Of a DNA stretch of 64,000 bases, positions 42,886-52,797 are shown one piece after another. The stretch comes from Streptomyces sp. NBC_00091 (GTDB lineage Bacteria > Actinomycetota > Actinomycetes > Streptomycetales > Streptomycetaceae). The notes under the pieces are model-generated. The model had not been told where the DNA came from. It did no database searches and saw only the letters and a list, made by a program, of their open reading frames with translations. The position numbers and the translations under genes are program-made. Where the stretch lies: contig NZ_JAPEMA010000001.1 of assembly GCF_026343185.1 (NCBI RefSeq), forward strand, positions 620,001 through 684,000, written 5' to 3'. Numbering within the stretch: the stretch's first letter is position 1; each line of letters opens with the position of its first letter.

Positions 42886-44853
42886 TCACCAACGGACCCG
42901 TCCGCGCAGTCCTGTGAACCCATAGGCGCACAACAGGACCATCAACGACAACACCAGTGCGGTGCCGACGGGTTGGGCCATCACCCGAAGGGCCCCCAGG
43001 ACGTACCGGTCCGCCTCCGGCGGCCACGGGGACGAGGCCAGGCCGCGCAGCCGGGAGGCGACTCCGCTCACCGGGTACGCGGACGGCCCCTCCAGCGCCT
43101 TGCGCACCAGCGGTACGACCATCACCGGCACGGCGAGCACGGCGGCCAGGCCCGCGACGGCGGACCGGAAGACCCCGGAGGCGAGCACCCCGGCCCAGGC
43201 GCAGCCGACCAGCAGCCCGGCCCAACTCGCGGCCGGGGCGAGCCACTCCGCCGGGGCGCGCAGCGGGGCCGTACCGAAGACGAGCCGGAGCGCGGCGGCG
43301 TCGGCGGTGACCGCGAGGGCCCCGAGCGCGAGGGCCAGGGCGGCGCACACCCCGAGCTTGGCGGTGAGCAGCCCCAGCCGGCGCGGCACTGTGCCCCGGT
43401 CCGCGGCGAGGGCGGGGTAGCGGTACTCCTCGCCGAAGGCCAGGGCGCCCAGCAGCCCGGCGCCGAGCGCGGCGGGGGGCAGCGGGAACAGCTCCGGCCA
43501 GGCGGCGAGGACCCGGTTCTGCGGGGTGTGGCCGGCCCGCGCGAGTACGAGGGCGGTGGCGGCGGAGACGACGACGACGAGGGCGGCCGTCAGGAAGGGG
43601 GTGGCGGTGCCGAAGACGCGGCGCAGCTCGTAGCGCAGCGGGCGCAGCGGACCGCCCACGCGGCGCACCGCCGGGGCGGGGCGCCCGGAGCGGGCGCGTC
43701 GGTGCCGCCGTGCGGACCCCGGCAGCCCGGCGGGCTCGGGGGCGGATGCCGGGGCGGGTGCCGGGGCGGGCGGGGCTCCGGCGGACGGCTCGGCGCGGAC
43801 CCCGGTGGTGGGGCTGGAGGTGGGACTGGTGGTGGGGCGGGGGTCGGGGTGGACTGCGGCGTCCGGGCCGGCCGCGGCACCCGGTCCGGTGCGGACCTGG
43901 GCACCGGCTTCGACCCGGGCCTCCACCCGGACCCCCGAGCCGGCCCCGGTGCGGGCCTGCGGCACGGGCGGGACGGGCGCTCCGGCGTCTCCGGTCTCGT
44001 CGGCGAGCTGGTGGACCAGTACGCCGTGCCGGAAGGCGGCCTCGCCGACCTCGGCGCAGTTGCTCCCGTACACCGAGAGCCGGCTGCCGCTCTCCTCGAC
44101 GATCTCCACCACGCGGTGTGCGGCCCTGGCCTCACGGCCCAGTACGTCGGCCAGCCGGGCGGCGTGCGGGGTGCGCACGGCGACCCGCGGCCGGAGCCGG
44201 GTGCGCGCGAAGTCCGCGGCGTCCTGGTCGGCGACGAGCCGGCCCGAGGCGATGGACACGACCCGGTCCGCGCTGCGGGCGGCCTCCTTCGCGTCGTCGG
44301 TGGTGAACAGCACGGCGCCGCCGAGGGAGGCGTGTCCGCGCAGCAGCCCGTGCAGCCAGGCGCGTTCCCGGGGGGAGAGCCCGGCGGCCGGTTCGTCGAG
44401 GAGCAGGGTGCAGGGGTCGGCGAGCAGGGCCGCCGCCAGCCCGACGCGGCGGTCCATGCCGGCCGAGAGCGAGCCGAGACGCTGGTCGCGCAGGCCGCCG
44501 ATACCGACGACCTCCATCATGGCGTCGGCCCGGGAGGCTGGGACGCCGACGGCGGCGCAGAGCATCCTCAGCTGGTTGCGAACCGTCCTCGAGGGATGTC
44601 CGGGGACGTCTCCGAGCAGGACGCCGACCTCCCGGCCGGGATGCGCGATGCGGTGCAGCGGGCGGCCGCGGAAGTAGGTGACGCCGCGGCCCGGTTCGAG
44701 TTCGAGCATGAGCCGCAGTGCGGTGGTCTTGCCCGAACCCGGCTCTCCGAGCAGGGCGGTCACGCACCCCGGGCGGGCCTCGAAGGTGAGGTCGTCCACG
44801 AGGGGCGGGAGATCTCGACGGGGTGTGCTGGTGAGTCCGATGGCCTGGAGCAT
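42886..44853 (-). CDS. ABC transporter, ATPase fused to a membrane domain
   Basis: 655 residues. Residues about 1-215 are an ABC ATPase: Walker A GEPGSGKTTALRL, signature LGSLSAGMDRRVGLAAALL and Walker B CTLLLDEPAAGLSP. The signature departs from the classical LSGGQ (here LSAGM). A long Pro/Ala/Gly-rich linker spans about residues 300-390. The C-terminal 250 residues have about six hydrophobic helices, resembling the permease of ABC-2 exporters. ATPase and permease are normally separate genes in this type, so the fusion and its disordered linker are unusual. ATG 44853. The substrate is unknown. Confidence 0.85.
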   Translation of the reverse strand: MLQAIGLTSTPRRDLPPLVDDLTFEARPGCVTALLGEPGSGKTTALRLMLELEPGRGVTYFRGRPLHRIAHPGREVGVLLGDVPGHPSRTVRNQLRMLCAAVGVPASRADAMMEVVGIGGLRDQRLGSLSAGMDRRVGLAAALLADPCTLLLDEPAAGLSPRERAWLHGLLRGHASLGGAVLFTTDDAKEAARSADRVVSIASGRLVADQDAADFARTRLRPRVAVRTPHAARLADVLGREARAAHRVVEIVEESGSRLSVYGSNCAEVGEAAFRHGVLVHQLADETGDAGAPVPPVPQARTGAGSGVRVEARVEAGAQVRTGPGAAAGPDAAVHPDPRPTTSPTSSPTTGVRAEPSAGAPPAPAPAPASAPEPAGLPGSARRHRRARSGRPAPAVRRVGGPLRPLRYELRRVFGTATPFLTAALVVVVSAATALVLARAGHTPQNRVLAAWPELFPLPPAALGAGLLGALAFGEEYRYPALAADRGTVPRRLGLLTAKLGVCAALALALGALAVTADAAALRLVFGTAPLRAPAEWLAPAASWAGLLVGCAWAGVLASGVFRSAVAGLAAVLAVPVMVVPLVRKALEGPSAYPVSGVASRLRGLASSPWPPEADRYVLGALRVMAQPVGTALVLSLMVLLCAYGFTGLRGRVRW

Positions 44854-45041
44854 CGCTTCTCTCGCAGGGTGTGAGACCGTTCTGCGGCAGGGTGAGTACC
44901 GCATGCAAGATAACGCGATATGTCCGATTTTCTGCGCAACCGGCCCGGGTCCGTGCCCGTATTGCCGCCGACCGGGGTGGGGTGCGCCCTGGTGGCGGGG
45001 ATTTCGGCGGCGGGGGTTGCGGAGGCGGGGGTTGCGGCGGG

Positions 45042-45788
45042 TCAGACTTCCGGGCGCAGCATCGGCGGGTTGAGCAGAGTCGCCCCGCCGGCCCTGAACA
45101 GCTGTGCGGGCCGCCCGCCCTGACGGGTGGTCGTCCCCCCGGCGGGCACCAGGAACCCGGGGGTCCCGGTGACCTTGCGGTGGAAGTTGCGCGGGTCGAG
45201 CGCCACGCCCCACACGGCCTCGTACACCCGGCGCAGCTCACCGACGGTGAACTCGGGCGGGCAGAAGGCGGTGGCCAGGGAGGAGTACTCGATCTTCGAC
45301 CGGGCGCGCTCGACGCCGTCGGCGAGGATCCGCGCGTGGTCGAAGGCGAGCCCGGCGGAGGCCTGGTCGGGGCCTTCCAGGAGTTCGTCGACGGGGGCCC
45401 AGCGGGCGCTGTTCGCGTCGCCGCCCGCCCTGGGCGCGGGGAGGTCCGGGGCGAGGACCAGGTGCGCCACGCTGACCACCCGCATCCGGGGGTCGCGCTG
45501 CGGGTCGCCGTACGTGGCGAGCTGTTCGAGGTGCGCTCCGTTGTCCACGCCAGGTACGGCCGGGTCGTGCGCGCACAGCCCGGTCTCCTCGGAGAGTTCC
45601 CTGGCCGCGGCCGCCGCCAGGTCCTCGTCCCCGCGCACGAAACCGCCGGGCAGGGCCCAGCGGCCCTGGAACGGCTGCTCACCCCGTCGCACGACCAGCG
45701 CGCAGAGCGCGTGGCGCCGCACGGTGAGCACGACCAGGTCGACGGTGACGGCGAAGGGCGGAAAGGCCGACGGGTCGTAGGGCGACAT
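45042..45788 (-). CDS. Nudix hydrolase-like regulator (NrtR type)
   Basis: 248 residues. The Nudix box is GGFVRGDEDLAAAAARELSEETGL (about residues 48-71, which fits the GX5EX7REUXEEXGU pattern). After the Nudix domain (to about 155) a winged-helix domain follows (FTVGELRRVYEAVWG to NFHRKVTGTPGFLVPAG). This two-domain plan is that of NrtR, a repressor whose Nudix part senses ADP-ribose or related compounds and controls NAD or pentose genes. Catalytic activity may remain because the box residues are intact. It starts next to a possible operator (45802-45816). The regulated genes are not obvious. Confidence 0.88.
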   Translation of the reverse strand: MSPYDPSAFPPFAVTVDLVVLTVRRHALCALVVRRGEQPFQGRWALPGGFVRGDEDLAAAAARELSEETGLCAHDPAVPGVDNGAHLEQLATYGDPQRDPRMRVVSVAHLVLAPDLPAPRAGGDANSARWAPVDELLEGPDQASAGLAFDHARILADGVERARSKIEYSSLATAFCPPEFTVGELRRVYEAVWGVALDPRNFHRKVTGTPGFLVPAGGTTTRQGGRPAQLFRAGGATLLNPPMLRPEV

Positions 45789-45801
45789 GCCGCGATCATA
45801 G

Positions 45802-45816
45802 TCGTCTGCCTGACGA
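45802..45816. promoter_or_regulatory. Inverted repeat in front of the NrtR-like gene
   Basis: TCGTC and GACGA flank a 5-bp centre, 14 bp upstream of the start codon. A position this close to the gene suggests autoregulation by the encoded regulator. The repeat is short, so support is modest. Confidence 0.4.
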
Positions 45817-45905
45817 TAAACAGTGCTTTGGTGATCCCGGAGACGGTGATCTGGAACCCAGTCAGGACCATCCCGAGCATGCGGGGCCGCCGTGCGGGAC
45901 GCGCT

Positions 45906-48035
45906 TCACCCTCCCAGTTGGAGCCCATCGGCGGCCTCCTCCACCATGCCGACGCCGAGGCGGCTGATCCGGACGGTGAACGGCTCCCCCGACACCCGCA
46001 GGCCCGAGAGGCGCAGGGCCCCGAGCGGGGCGCCCGCCTGCGGGGTCACGGCGACCGTGCCCGCCGGGGCGTCCGGGCGGATTCCGGCGAGGGCGGTGAG
46101 CGCGTGGATCCCGGCGGCCGCGGCCACCGCGGCGGGGCGGCAGGCCGCGGGATGCGGAAGGGGTGCGCTGCCGGCGGTGCGCTGCTCGGCGGCGTACATC
46201 TCCGGCAGCCGGTACGCGAAGGCCTCCGCCGCGTCGAGCAGGCCCCGCAGCAGGCCGGCGGCCTCCTTCTCGAAGCCGGCCTGGGCCAGCCCGGCCACCG
46301 CGACGGCGCTCTCGTGGGCCCGGACCGCGCCCGACCTGTGGCCGAAGGGGTTGTGTCCCGGTTCGCGGGCCGCCATGCTCCGCAGCCCCCATCCCGAGTC
46401 CATGGCCGGGGCTCCGAGCAGCCGGGCGAGCTGCTCGGTACGGACCCGGTCCAGCAGGCCGGGCGCGAGCCGGCCCCCGCCGAGCAGGCCGGTGTCCAGC
46501 AGGTGTACGGCGGCCCCGGTCAGCCGGGGCAGCGGCCGGCCGTCGGGATGCAGGGCGGCGGCGGGGCGGCCCCCGTCGGGGCCGTCGATCCAGAACCGGG
46601 CCCGGAACCCCTCCCGCAGGGCGGCCGCCCGTTCCCGCCACTCCCCCGCTCCGCTCCGCCCGCATCCGTCGAGCAGGTCGGCGCCGAGCAGCGCGGCACG
46701 GTAGGCGTGGGCCTGGGTCTCGCAGCGCCGTGGCCCCGGATCGGGGTCGGCCAGGAAGCCGTCCTCCCCCAGCGCCCCGCGCAGCCAGTCCAGGCAGCGC
46801 TCCGCGGCGGGCAGCAGCTGGGCCACCTCCTCCTCGGGCAGCCCCCATCTCCGGGCCTCGGCGAGCACCACCGGGAAGCCGAGGGTGGCCTCGGTCCCGG
46901 TGCATCCGGGCGGCAGCTGCGGTCCGGCGGCGCGCAGCGGTCCCGGGATCTTCCCCGCGCCGGGGCCGCGCCCCCCGGTCTGGCTGCGGGCCAGGGTCCG
47001 CAGGGTGGCGGCGGCCAGCCCGGTGCCGAGCGGGAGTGCCATCCGCGCGGCCCACAGCGACTCCGCCGGGGCCAGCCCGAGCCGCCACGGCACGCCTGCC
47101 GCCGCGAAGGCGTCGCCTGGTTCCGCGGGGTCCCGCAGGAGCAGGGCGCGGAGGTCTTCGACGCTGGTCCGGAACCAGGCGTCGGCCCTGGGGTCGTCCC
47201 CCTCGGCGCGGGCCGCGGCCAGCGGGTTCGCCACCTGCCCGGCGGGGGCCCGCGCGCTGCGGTCCCGGGTGGTCCGCAGCTCGATGCTGCGGGACTCCCC
47301 TGGGCCCAGCTCGAGTTCCCAGCGCAGCAGCCCGGCCGAGGCGAGGGCGTCGTCGGGGGCCGGTTCGGCGGTGGTGACGGCCAGGGCGTCCCCGGTGCTC
47401 CAGCGCAGCCCTGCCGCGTGCACCCCGGCGGCGAGCTCCGGGCCGGCGTGGCCCGCCGCCACCGCGGCCAGTTCGGCGAGGTCGGTGCCGAGGGAGACCT
47501 CCACGGGCAGCCGCAGGGGGCGGGCGGCGAAGCTGCGCACGGTGATCCGCTCGGTGCCGTCCGCGTGGCGGACGCGTTCCACCCCGATGTCGGGGTCGGG
47601 TCCGGCCTCGACCCCGGTGCGGACGGTGGCGGTGAAGGCGGCCCGGTCCGCGCCGAGGCTGCGCCCCTGTACGGCCACCGGGTCCCGCCCGGCGACGCGC
47701 AGTACGCACCGCGACAGCAGCCGCCGCCCGGAGCGGTAGATCCCGTCGATCCCCCGCCCGGTCAGCTGGCCGTGCTCGGGCGAGATCGCCAGGAAGGGCG
47801 CGGCGACGCAGATGACGGCCCCGTGCACCGGCGGCAACTCGGCCCGCCGCCCAGCGCCCACACCGGCGCCGGGGGGCGGCCCGGTCGGCGCGGTTCCCGC
47901 GGGAGGGCTCGCCGGGCGCTCCCGCGGGCTCGGCGGCACCCGGCCCGAAGGACCCTCCGCCGGCCTCAGCGGCGGGCGGGGCGCCGGGGTGGGAGGGGGT
48001 CCGGGCGGGCCGGTTTCGGGTACGGGGGGAGCCAT
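45906..48035 (-). CDS. Glycogen debranching-enzyme-like protein (six-hairpin glycosidase fold)
   Basis: 709 residues from ATG 48035, preceded by AAGGCGG. The first 65 residues are Pro/Gly-rich and probably disordered. Residues about 70-260 match the N-terminal beta-domain of amylo-alpha-1,6-glucosidase-like proteins (FLAISPEHGQLTGRGIDGIYRSGRRLL). Residues about 310-690 form an alpha/alpha barrel (LGFPVVLAEARRWGLPEEEV, DSGWGLRSMAAREPGHNPFGHRSGAVRAHESAV). It probably acts on alpha-glucans or trehalose/glycogen-type oligosaccharides. The frame stays open to a GTG at 48251 that overlaps the DUF4192 stop, so a longer protein translated together with DUF4192 is possible. The added residues are Arg-rich and look non-coding. 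Confidence 0.8.
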   Translation of the reverse strand: MAPPVPETGPPGPPPTPAPRPPLRPAEGPSGRVPPSPRERPASPPAGTAPTGPPPGAGVGAGRRAELPPVHGAVICVAAPFLAISPEHGQLTGRGIDGIYRSGRRLLSRCVLRVAGRDPVAVQGRSLGADRAAFTATVRTGVEAGPDPDIGVERVRHADGTERITVRSFAARPLRLPVEVSLGTDLAELAAVAAGHAGPELAAGVHAAGLRWSTGDALAVTTAEPAPDDALASAGLLRWELELGPGESRSIELRTTRDRSARAPAGQVANPLAAARAEGDDPRADAWFRTSVEDLRALLLRDPAEPGDAFAAAGVPWRLGLAPAESLWAARMALPLGTGLAAATLRTLARSQTGGRGPGAGKIPGPLRAAGPQLPPGCTGTEATLGFPVVLAEARRWGLPEEEVAQLLPAAERCLDWLRGALGEDGFLADPDPGPRRCETQAHAYRAALLGADLLDGCGRSGAGEWRERAAALREGFRARFWIDGPDGGRPAAALHPDGRPLPRLTGAAVHLLDTGLLGGGRLAPGLLDRVRTEQLARLLGAPAMDSGWGLRSMAAREPGHNPFGHRSGAVRAHESAVAVAGLAQAGFEKEAAGLLRGLLDAAEAFAYRLPEMYAAEQRTAGSAPLPHPAACRPAAVAAAAGIHALTALAGIRPDAPAGTVAVTPQAGAPLGALRLSGLRVSGEPFTVRISRLGVGMVEEAADGLQLGG

Positions 48036-48247
48036 GTGCCGCCTTGTCTGCGCTCCGGCCGGTTCTGCGGGGCGGCGGCGCGGCCGGGCCCCCACCACCC
48101 CCCAGCTGAACGCCCCCACCCCCGCCCGGGTCACGGGCGCCGGTGGCGGCTGCCCGCGCCGGGTGGCGTACCGGCGGCGCAGGGCCGCCCCCATGGCGCT
48201 CCGGAGCCGCCGCACGCGGGTGCCTCCGCCGGGGGCCTGACGGGGGC
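48036..48247. other. Intergenic stretch between DUF4192 and the glycosidase gene
   Basis: 212 bp, GC-rich, open in the glycosidase frame but with poor coding character. Nothing else is seen. Confidence 0.4.
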
Positions 48248-49510
48248 TCACTGTCCGCTCCCCTCGGGGCGGCGGGAGGCGCGGCGGCGCTGTCCGGTCC
48301 GGCGGCCGGGCGGGCGGGTGGCCCCGGCGGGCCGCTTGCGGCCCGGTTCGCGGCGCCCGCGTTCCTCCCGCAGGCACTGGCGCAGCCCCTCGGGGTCGAT
48401 GCCCTCGTTGCAGGCGTGGTGGAGGAGCTGGGCGAACCGGTACTCGGAGTCGGCCCGCAGGGCCAGTCCGAAGGCGATCCGGGCGGTCGGCTCGTCCCCG
48501 CTGGACCACGAGACCCAGCCGGCCAGGGTGAGCGGGGCCGCGGCGTGCTCCCCGTAGGCCCCGACGCAGCGCCGGGCCAGGGCCCGCCACAGCCGCAGGG
48601 CGGGGGCGGCCTCCTCGTCCTCCATCCATTCGGCGGCGATGTCGCGGATCTCCCGGTCCTGGAGCCCGAGGATCACGGCGGCGGCCTCGTCGTGACCGAG
48701 CAGCGCGTCGTCCCAGTCGTCGGCGCGGGGTCCGCCCTCGGCGGGCGGGGCCAGGGTCAGGCGCCGCATCAGGGTCCGCGCCAGGGCGAGGGTCTCGGCG
48801 CCGACCTCCTCCCGGGTAGCCCCGTCGAGGATCCTCGGGACGAGGGCGGTGGCGGCCCGCTCGAGGGCCTCCTCCTGCTCGGCGGCCCAGGGCCCGCCGA
48901 GCGGGGTCAGCCGGCTCTCGATCTCCTTCAGGGAGCCCCGCACCTGGAGCCCGGCGAAGGTGGCCGCGGCGGCCATCACCGAGGTGCCGGGCGGGGCCAG
49001 CGGGGTGCCCTCGGCCGGGCAGCATCCGGCCTCGCCACAGGTGTACGACCAGTAGCGCCCGCCGGAGAGGCACAGGGCCTCCAGGACCGGCACGTCCAGG
49101 GCGCCGCAGGCGACTCGCAGCCGCTGGGCCAGCGGCCGCAGCCGGGTCATGACCCGCTGCCCGCTCTCGCCTCCCTGCGGGTCCTTGCAGAGGAAGACCA
49201 CGATGCCGTCGGGCTTGCCGGCGCGCCGCTCGCTGCCGCGGATCAGGCATTCGGCGACCTGGCGGGCGGTGTCCTCCCATTCGGCGGGCGCGGTGGGGAT
49301 CCCGACCCGGAGCCGGCCGCCGAAGCGTCCGCCCTCGCCGTGCACGGCGACCATGACGAGGGAGTCGGTGGGGTGGAAGCCGAGCATGTAGGGCAGCGCG
49401 TCGGCCAGTTCGGCCGGGCTGCGCAGGGTGATCTGGGGTTCGGCGGGTGCTCCGGACGGGCTGAGGGAAGGCCGTCCGGACTGGCTGCGTGATTCGTGGT
49501 TCGTCGTCAT
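48248..49510 (-). CDS. DUF4192 family protein
   Basis: 420 residues. The DUF4192 body begins near residue 25 (LRSPAELADALPYMLGFHPTDSLVMVAVHG), the hallmark of this actinobacterial family. A Cys-rich segment (YTCGEAGCCPAEGTPL, about residues 152-167) could bind a metal. The C-terminal 35 residues are Arg/Gly/Pro-rich and likely disordered. I know of no function. ATG 49510. It diverges from recQ with a 124-bp gap and is followed in the same direction by the glycosidase gene. No shared pathway with either neighbour is evident. Confidence 0.88.
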   Translation of the reverse strand: MTTNHESRSQSGRPSLSPSGAPAEPQITLRSPAELADALPYMLGFHPTDSLVMVAVHGEGGRFGGRLRVGIPTAPAEWEDTARQVAECLIRGSERRAGKPDGIVVFLCKDPQGGESGQRVMTRLRPLAQRLRVACGALDVPVLEALCLSGGRYWSYTCGEAGCCPAEGTPLAPPGTSVMAAAATFAGLQVRGSLKEIESRLTPLGGPWAAEQEEALERAATALVPRILDGATREEVGAETLALARTLMRRLTLAPPAEGGPRADDWDDALLGHDEAAAVILGLQDREIRDIAAEWMEDEEAAPALRLWRALARRCVGAYGEHAAAPLTLAGWVSWSSGDEPTARIAFGLALRADSEYRFAQLLHHACNEGIDPEGLRQCLREERGRREPGRKRPAGATRPPGRRTGQRRRASRRPEGSGQ

Positions 49511-49634
49511 GCGTCCGACGGTCCCGCGCGTGCTCCGATCCGGAAACCCCTGTGGATAACTCGTCCAGAGTTCAACATCCACAGGTGCGGAGCCGCATTG
49601 GCGCGATGTCAGAGACATCGGGTTGCATGGGGGC

Positions 49635-51794
49635 ATGAACGCAGACCTGAGGTCCTCGGCCGATTCCGTACTCGCCCGTCTCGTGGGCGACCCCACGGGC
49701 ACCGCACGGCTGCGCGAGGACCAGTGGCGGGCCATCGAGGCCCTCGTCGCACACAAGCGGCGGGCCTTGGTCGTGCAGCGCACGGGCTGGGGCAAGTCCG
49801 CGGTCTACTTCGTGGCCACGTCCCTGCTGCGGGCGAGCGGCGCCGGTCCGACCGTCATCGTCTCCCCGCTGCTCGCGCTGATGCGCAATCAGGTCGAGGC
49901 GGCCGCCCGGGCCGGCATCCACGCGCGCACCATCAACTCCGCCAATCCTGAGGAGTGGGAGGGCATCCAGGCCGAGGTCGCGGCGGGCGAGGTCGACGTC
50001 CTGCTGGTCAGCCCCGAGCGGCTCAACAACCCGGACTTCCGCGACCAGGTGCTCCCCAAGCTGGCGGCCGCCACGGGGCTGCTCGTGGTCGACGAGGCGC
50101 ACTGCATCTCCGACTGGGGGCACGACTTCCGCCCCGACTACCGACGGCTGCGCACGATGCTGGCCGACCTCCCCCCGGGCGTCCCGGTCCTGGCGACCAC
50201 CGCCACCGCCAATGCCCGGGTGACGGCCGACGTCGCCGAACAGCTCGGCACCGGAGCCGGCACGGACGCCCTGGTGCTGCGCGGCCCGCTGGACCGCGAA
50301 AGCCTGAGCCTGGCGGTCCTGGCCCTGCCCGACGCCGCGCACCGGCTGGCCTGGCTCGCCGACCACCTCGCGGACCTGCCCGGCTCCGGAATCATCTACA
50401 CCCTGACCGTGGCCGCCGCCGAGGAGGTCACCGCCTACCTGCGCCACCGCGGGCACACGGTCTCCTCGTACACCGGCAAGACCGAGAACGCCGACCGCGA
50501 ACAGGCCGAGAGGGATCTCCAGGCCAACCGGGTCAAGGCCCTGGTGGCCACCTCCGCCCTCGGGATGGGCTTCGACAAGCCCGACCTCGGCTTCGTGGTG
50601 CACCTGGGCTCGCCCTCCTCCCCCATCGCCTACTACCAGCAGGTGGGCCGCGCCGGCCGCGGCGTGGAGCACGCCGAGGTCCTGCTGCTGCCCGGCCGCG
50701 AGGACGAGGCGATCTGGCAGTACTTCGCCTCGGTGGCCTTCCCCCCGGAGGAGCAGGTCCGCCGCACCCTGGACGTCCTGGCCCAGGCGGGCCGCCCGCT
50801 GTCGCTGCCCGCCCTGGAACCGCTGGTCGACCTGCGCCGCACCCGGCTGGAGACGATGCTCAAGGTGCTCGATGTGGACGGCGCCGTGCACCGCGTCAAG
50901 GGCGGCTGGACCTCCACCGGCGAGCCCTGGGTGTACGACGCCGAACGCTACGCCTGGGTCGCCCGGCAGCGGGCCGCCGAACAGCAGGCGATGCGGGACT
51001 ACGCAGCGTCGACCGAGTGCCGGATGGAGTTCCTGCGCCGTCAGCTCGACGACGAGGAGGCCGCGCCCTGCGGCCGCTGCGACAACTGCGCCGGCGCCCG
51101 CTTCACGGCCGACGTCTCCAGCACCGCACTGGACACCGCCCGGGGCGAACTGGGCCGCCCGGGCGTGGAGCTGGAACCGCGCAAGATGTGGCCGACCGGG
51201 CTCGCGGCGGTGGGCGTGGACCTCAAGGGCCGGATCCCGGCCGGGGAACAGTCCTCGACCGGCCGGGCCCTGGGCAGGCTGTCCGACATCGGCTGGGGCA
51301 ACCGGCTGCGCCCCATGCTCGCCGCGCAGGCGCCGGACCAGCCTGTTCCGGACGATGTCGCGCAGGCCGTGGTGGCCGTGCTCGCCGACTGGGCCCGGGG
51401 GCCTGGCGGTTGGGCCTCGGGGGCCGCTGACGCTCCCGCCAGGCCCGTGGGCGTGGTCTCGCTGCCTTCGCGCAGCCGCCCGCAGCTGGTCGGCTCCCTG
51501 GCGGCGCGGATCGCGGAGGTGGGACGGATCCCCCTGCTGGGGACGCTGGAATACACGGATCAGGCACCGCAGTTCGGGCTGCCGTCCTCGAACAGCGCCC
51601 AGCGGGTGCGCGCGCTCCACCAGGCATTGACCGTGCCGCCAGCCCTGGCGGCCACCCTGGCCGAGGTCCAGGGTCCGGTGTTCCTCGTCGACGACCGCTC
51701 GGAGAGCGGATGGACCCTCGCGGTGGCCGCCCGGCTGCTGCGCCGGGCCGGGGCCAAGGAGGTGTTTCCGCTGGTGCTCGCGCTCCAGCCGTAG
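49635..51794 (+). CDS. recQ: RecQ-family ATP-dependent DNA helicase
   Basis: 719 residues. Helicase motifs are present: [13 protein letters not shown] (motif 0), [14 protein letters not shown] (Walker A), [19 protein letters not shown] (DEAH with the RecQ aromatic loop), LATTATAN, and later [20 protein letters not shown] and QQVGRAGRG. The zinc-binding domain is [24 protein letters not shown]. The last 150 residues do not show a clear HRDC domain. RecQ helicases act in recombination and replication-fork repair, and this branch is common in actinobacteria. ATG 49635; another ATG nine bases upstream is possible. It stands alone with its own upstream region. Confidence 0.92.
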   Translation: MNADLRSSADSVLARLVGDPTGTARLREDQWRAIEALVAHKRRALVVQRTGWGKSAVYFVATSLLRASGAGPTVIVSPLLALMRNQVEAAARAGIHARTINSANPEEWEGIQAEVAAGEVDVLLVSPERLNNPDFRDQVLPKLAAATGLLVVDEAHCISDWGHDFRPDYRRLRTMLADLPPGVPVLATTATANARVTADVAEQLGTGAGTDALVLRGPLDRESLSLAVLALPDAAHRLAWLADHLADLPGSGIIYTLTVAAAEEVTAYLRHRGHTVSSYTGKTENADREQAERDLQANRVKALVATSALGMGFDKPDLGFVVHLGSPSSPIAYYQQVGRAGRGVEHAEVLLLPGREDEAIWQYFASVAFPPEEQVRRTLDVLAQAGRPLSLPALEPLVDLRRTRLETMLKVLDVDGAVHRVKGGWTSTGEPWVYDAERYAWVARQRAAEQQAMRDYAASTECRMEFLRRQLDDEEAAPCGRCDNCAGARFTADVSSTALDTARGELGRPGVELEPRKMWPTGLAAVGVDLKGRIPAGEQSSTGRALGRLSDIGWGNRLRPMLAAQAPDQPVPDDVAQAVVAVLADWARGPGGWASGAADAPARPVGVVSLPSRSRPQLVGSLAARIAEVGRIPLLGTLEYTDQAPQFGLPSSNSAQRVRALHQALTVPPALAATLAEVQGPVFLVDDRSESGWTLAVAARLLRRAGAKEVFPLVLALQP

Positions 51795-52009
51795 CGGAAT
51801 GCGTCATCTTCGGCGTGGCGGGGCAAGGATATGAACGGCATACCGGCGAATTCCGGTCTGCGGCCGCAAATGCTCATTGCCCCATCCTCGCGGGCCACGC
51901 GAGAATCGGAGTGCTCCCGCTCGGCTCGTCGGCACTCTCCAGGGCCGCGCTGCGGCGCGCCCGCACCTCAGCCGTGCCCGTACGCGGGCGTGTACCCGAA
52001 GGGAGGACC

Positions 52010-52639
52010 GTGACCTTCGGATTCGCCCCGTCCTCGACCACGTCCCTGGCAACGGCGGCCGGTGGCACCAGCCGGCACGGCAGACTGCTCGAACCCTCGG
52101 AGTGGACGGCGGCGGGAGTTCCCCTGCTCCGCAATCCGCGCGAGGTGGTCAGCGGGCTGCACTCCCGGCACAGCCCGGTTCCGTCCACCGCCGTCATAGC
52201 CGTGCTCGGCCCCGAGGAACAGCTCGTCGCGAGCGCCTCGTTCGTGCAGAAATCCGTCTCCGCGGACGGCTGGGAGTACCGCAACGCCCTGCTGTCCCGG
52301 CTGCGCCGGGTCCTCCCGCACGACCTGCGGCGGCGGACCCCCGTCCGGACGGCGGTGCTGATGTACTGCCGCGAGGGCGACGAGCGGTGGACCGAGGAGG
52401 ACGGCGCCTGGATGTGGGGACTGCGCGACGCCTGCACCCTGCACGGGCTGCGCTGCGGCGCGTACATCACGCTGACCCGCGGGGGCTGGCAGGTGCTCGG
52501 CGAAGGCCGGGGCGGGCGGCGGCCCAGCTCGGACTCCCGGCCCGAGCCCCTCGGCTCCCTGACCCCAGAGCTCGCACCGCTGACCCTGAGCACCGTCGGC
52601 GGCACGTCGGAGGCCCTGCGCCGGACCGTCGCCCGCTGA
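52010..52639 (+). CDS. Conserved Streptomyces protein of unknown function
   Basis: 209 residues from GTG 52010, with a strong AAGGGAGG ribosome-binding site. The core (VSGLHSRHSPVPSTAVIAVL to WTEEDGAWMWGLRDACTLHG) looks like a compact alpha/beta domain. WGLRDACTLHGLRCGAYITLTRGGWQVLG is well ordered, while the last 40 residues are Pro/Ser-rich. I recognise it as a protein found beside recQ and rnhB in related genomes but can give no function. There are no membrane helices and no signal peptide. It converges on the protein at 52798. Confidence 0.75.
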   Translation: MTFGFAPSSTTSLATAAGGTSRHGRLLEPSEWTAAGVPLLRNPREVVSGLHSRHSPVPSTAVIAVLGPEEQLVASASFVQKSVSADGWEYRNALLSRLRRVLPHDLRRRTPVRTAVLMYCREGDERWTEEDGAWMWGLRDACTLHGLRCGAYITLTRGGWQVLGEGRGGRRPSSDSRPEPLGSLTPELAPLTLSTVGGTSEALRRTVAR

Positions 52640-52694
52640 CGGACCGCAGCCCGCTGACAGCCCGCCCTCGCACGGCACGCGGGCAGCCCTCACG

Positions 52695-52723
52695 GCCGTA
52701 CTCCCAGGAATCGGGGGTACGGC
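52695..52723. terminator. Shared terminator of two convergent genes
   Basis: GCCGTACTCCC pairs with GGGGGTACGGC (10 of 11 positions) around a 7-nt loop, between the stops at 52639 and 52798. Confidence 0.5.
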
Positions 52724-52797
52724 TGGTCGGGCCTGGGACTTCAGCGGGGCCGGCTCCCGGCCCGCCCCGCCCGTCGCCCGCGTGCGGTACTAGGGCG

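Noticed and set aside
48036..49280. 1124-residue glycosidase running through the DUF4192 gene
   Set aside because: The extension is an antiparallel/alternate-frame reading of DUF4192, with Arg/Pro-rich composition typical of shadow frames.
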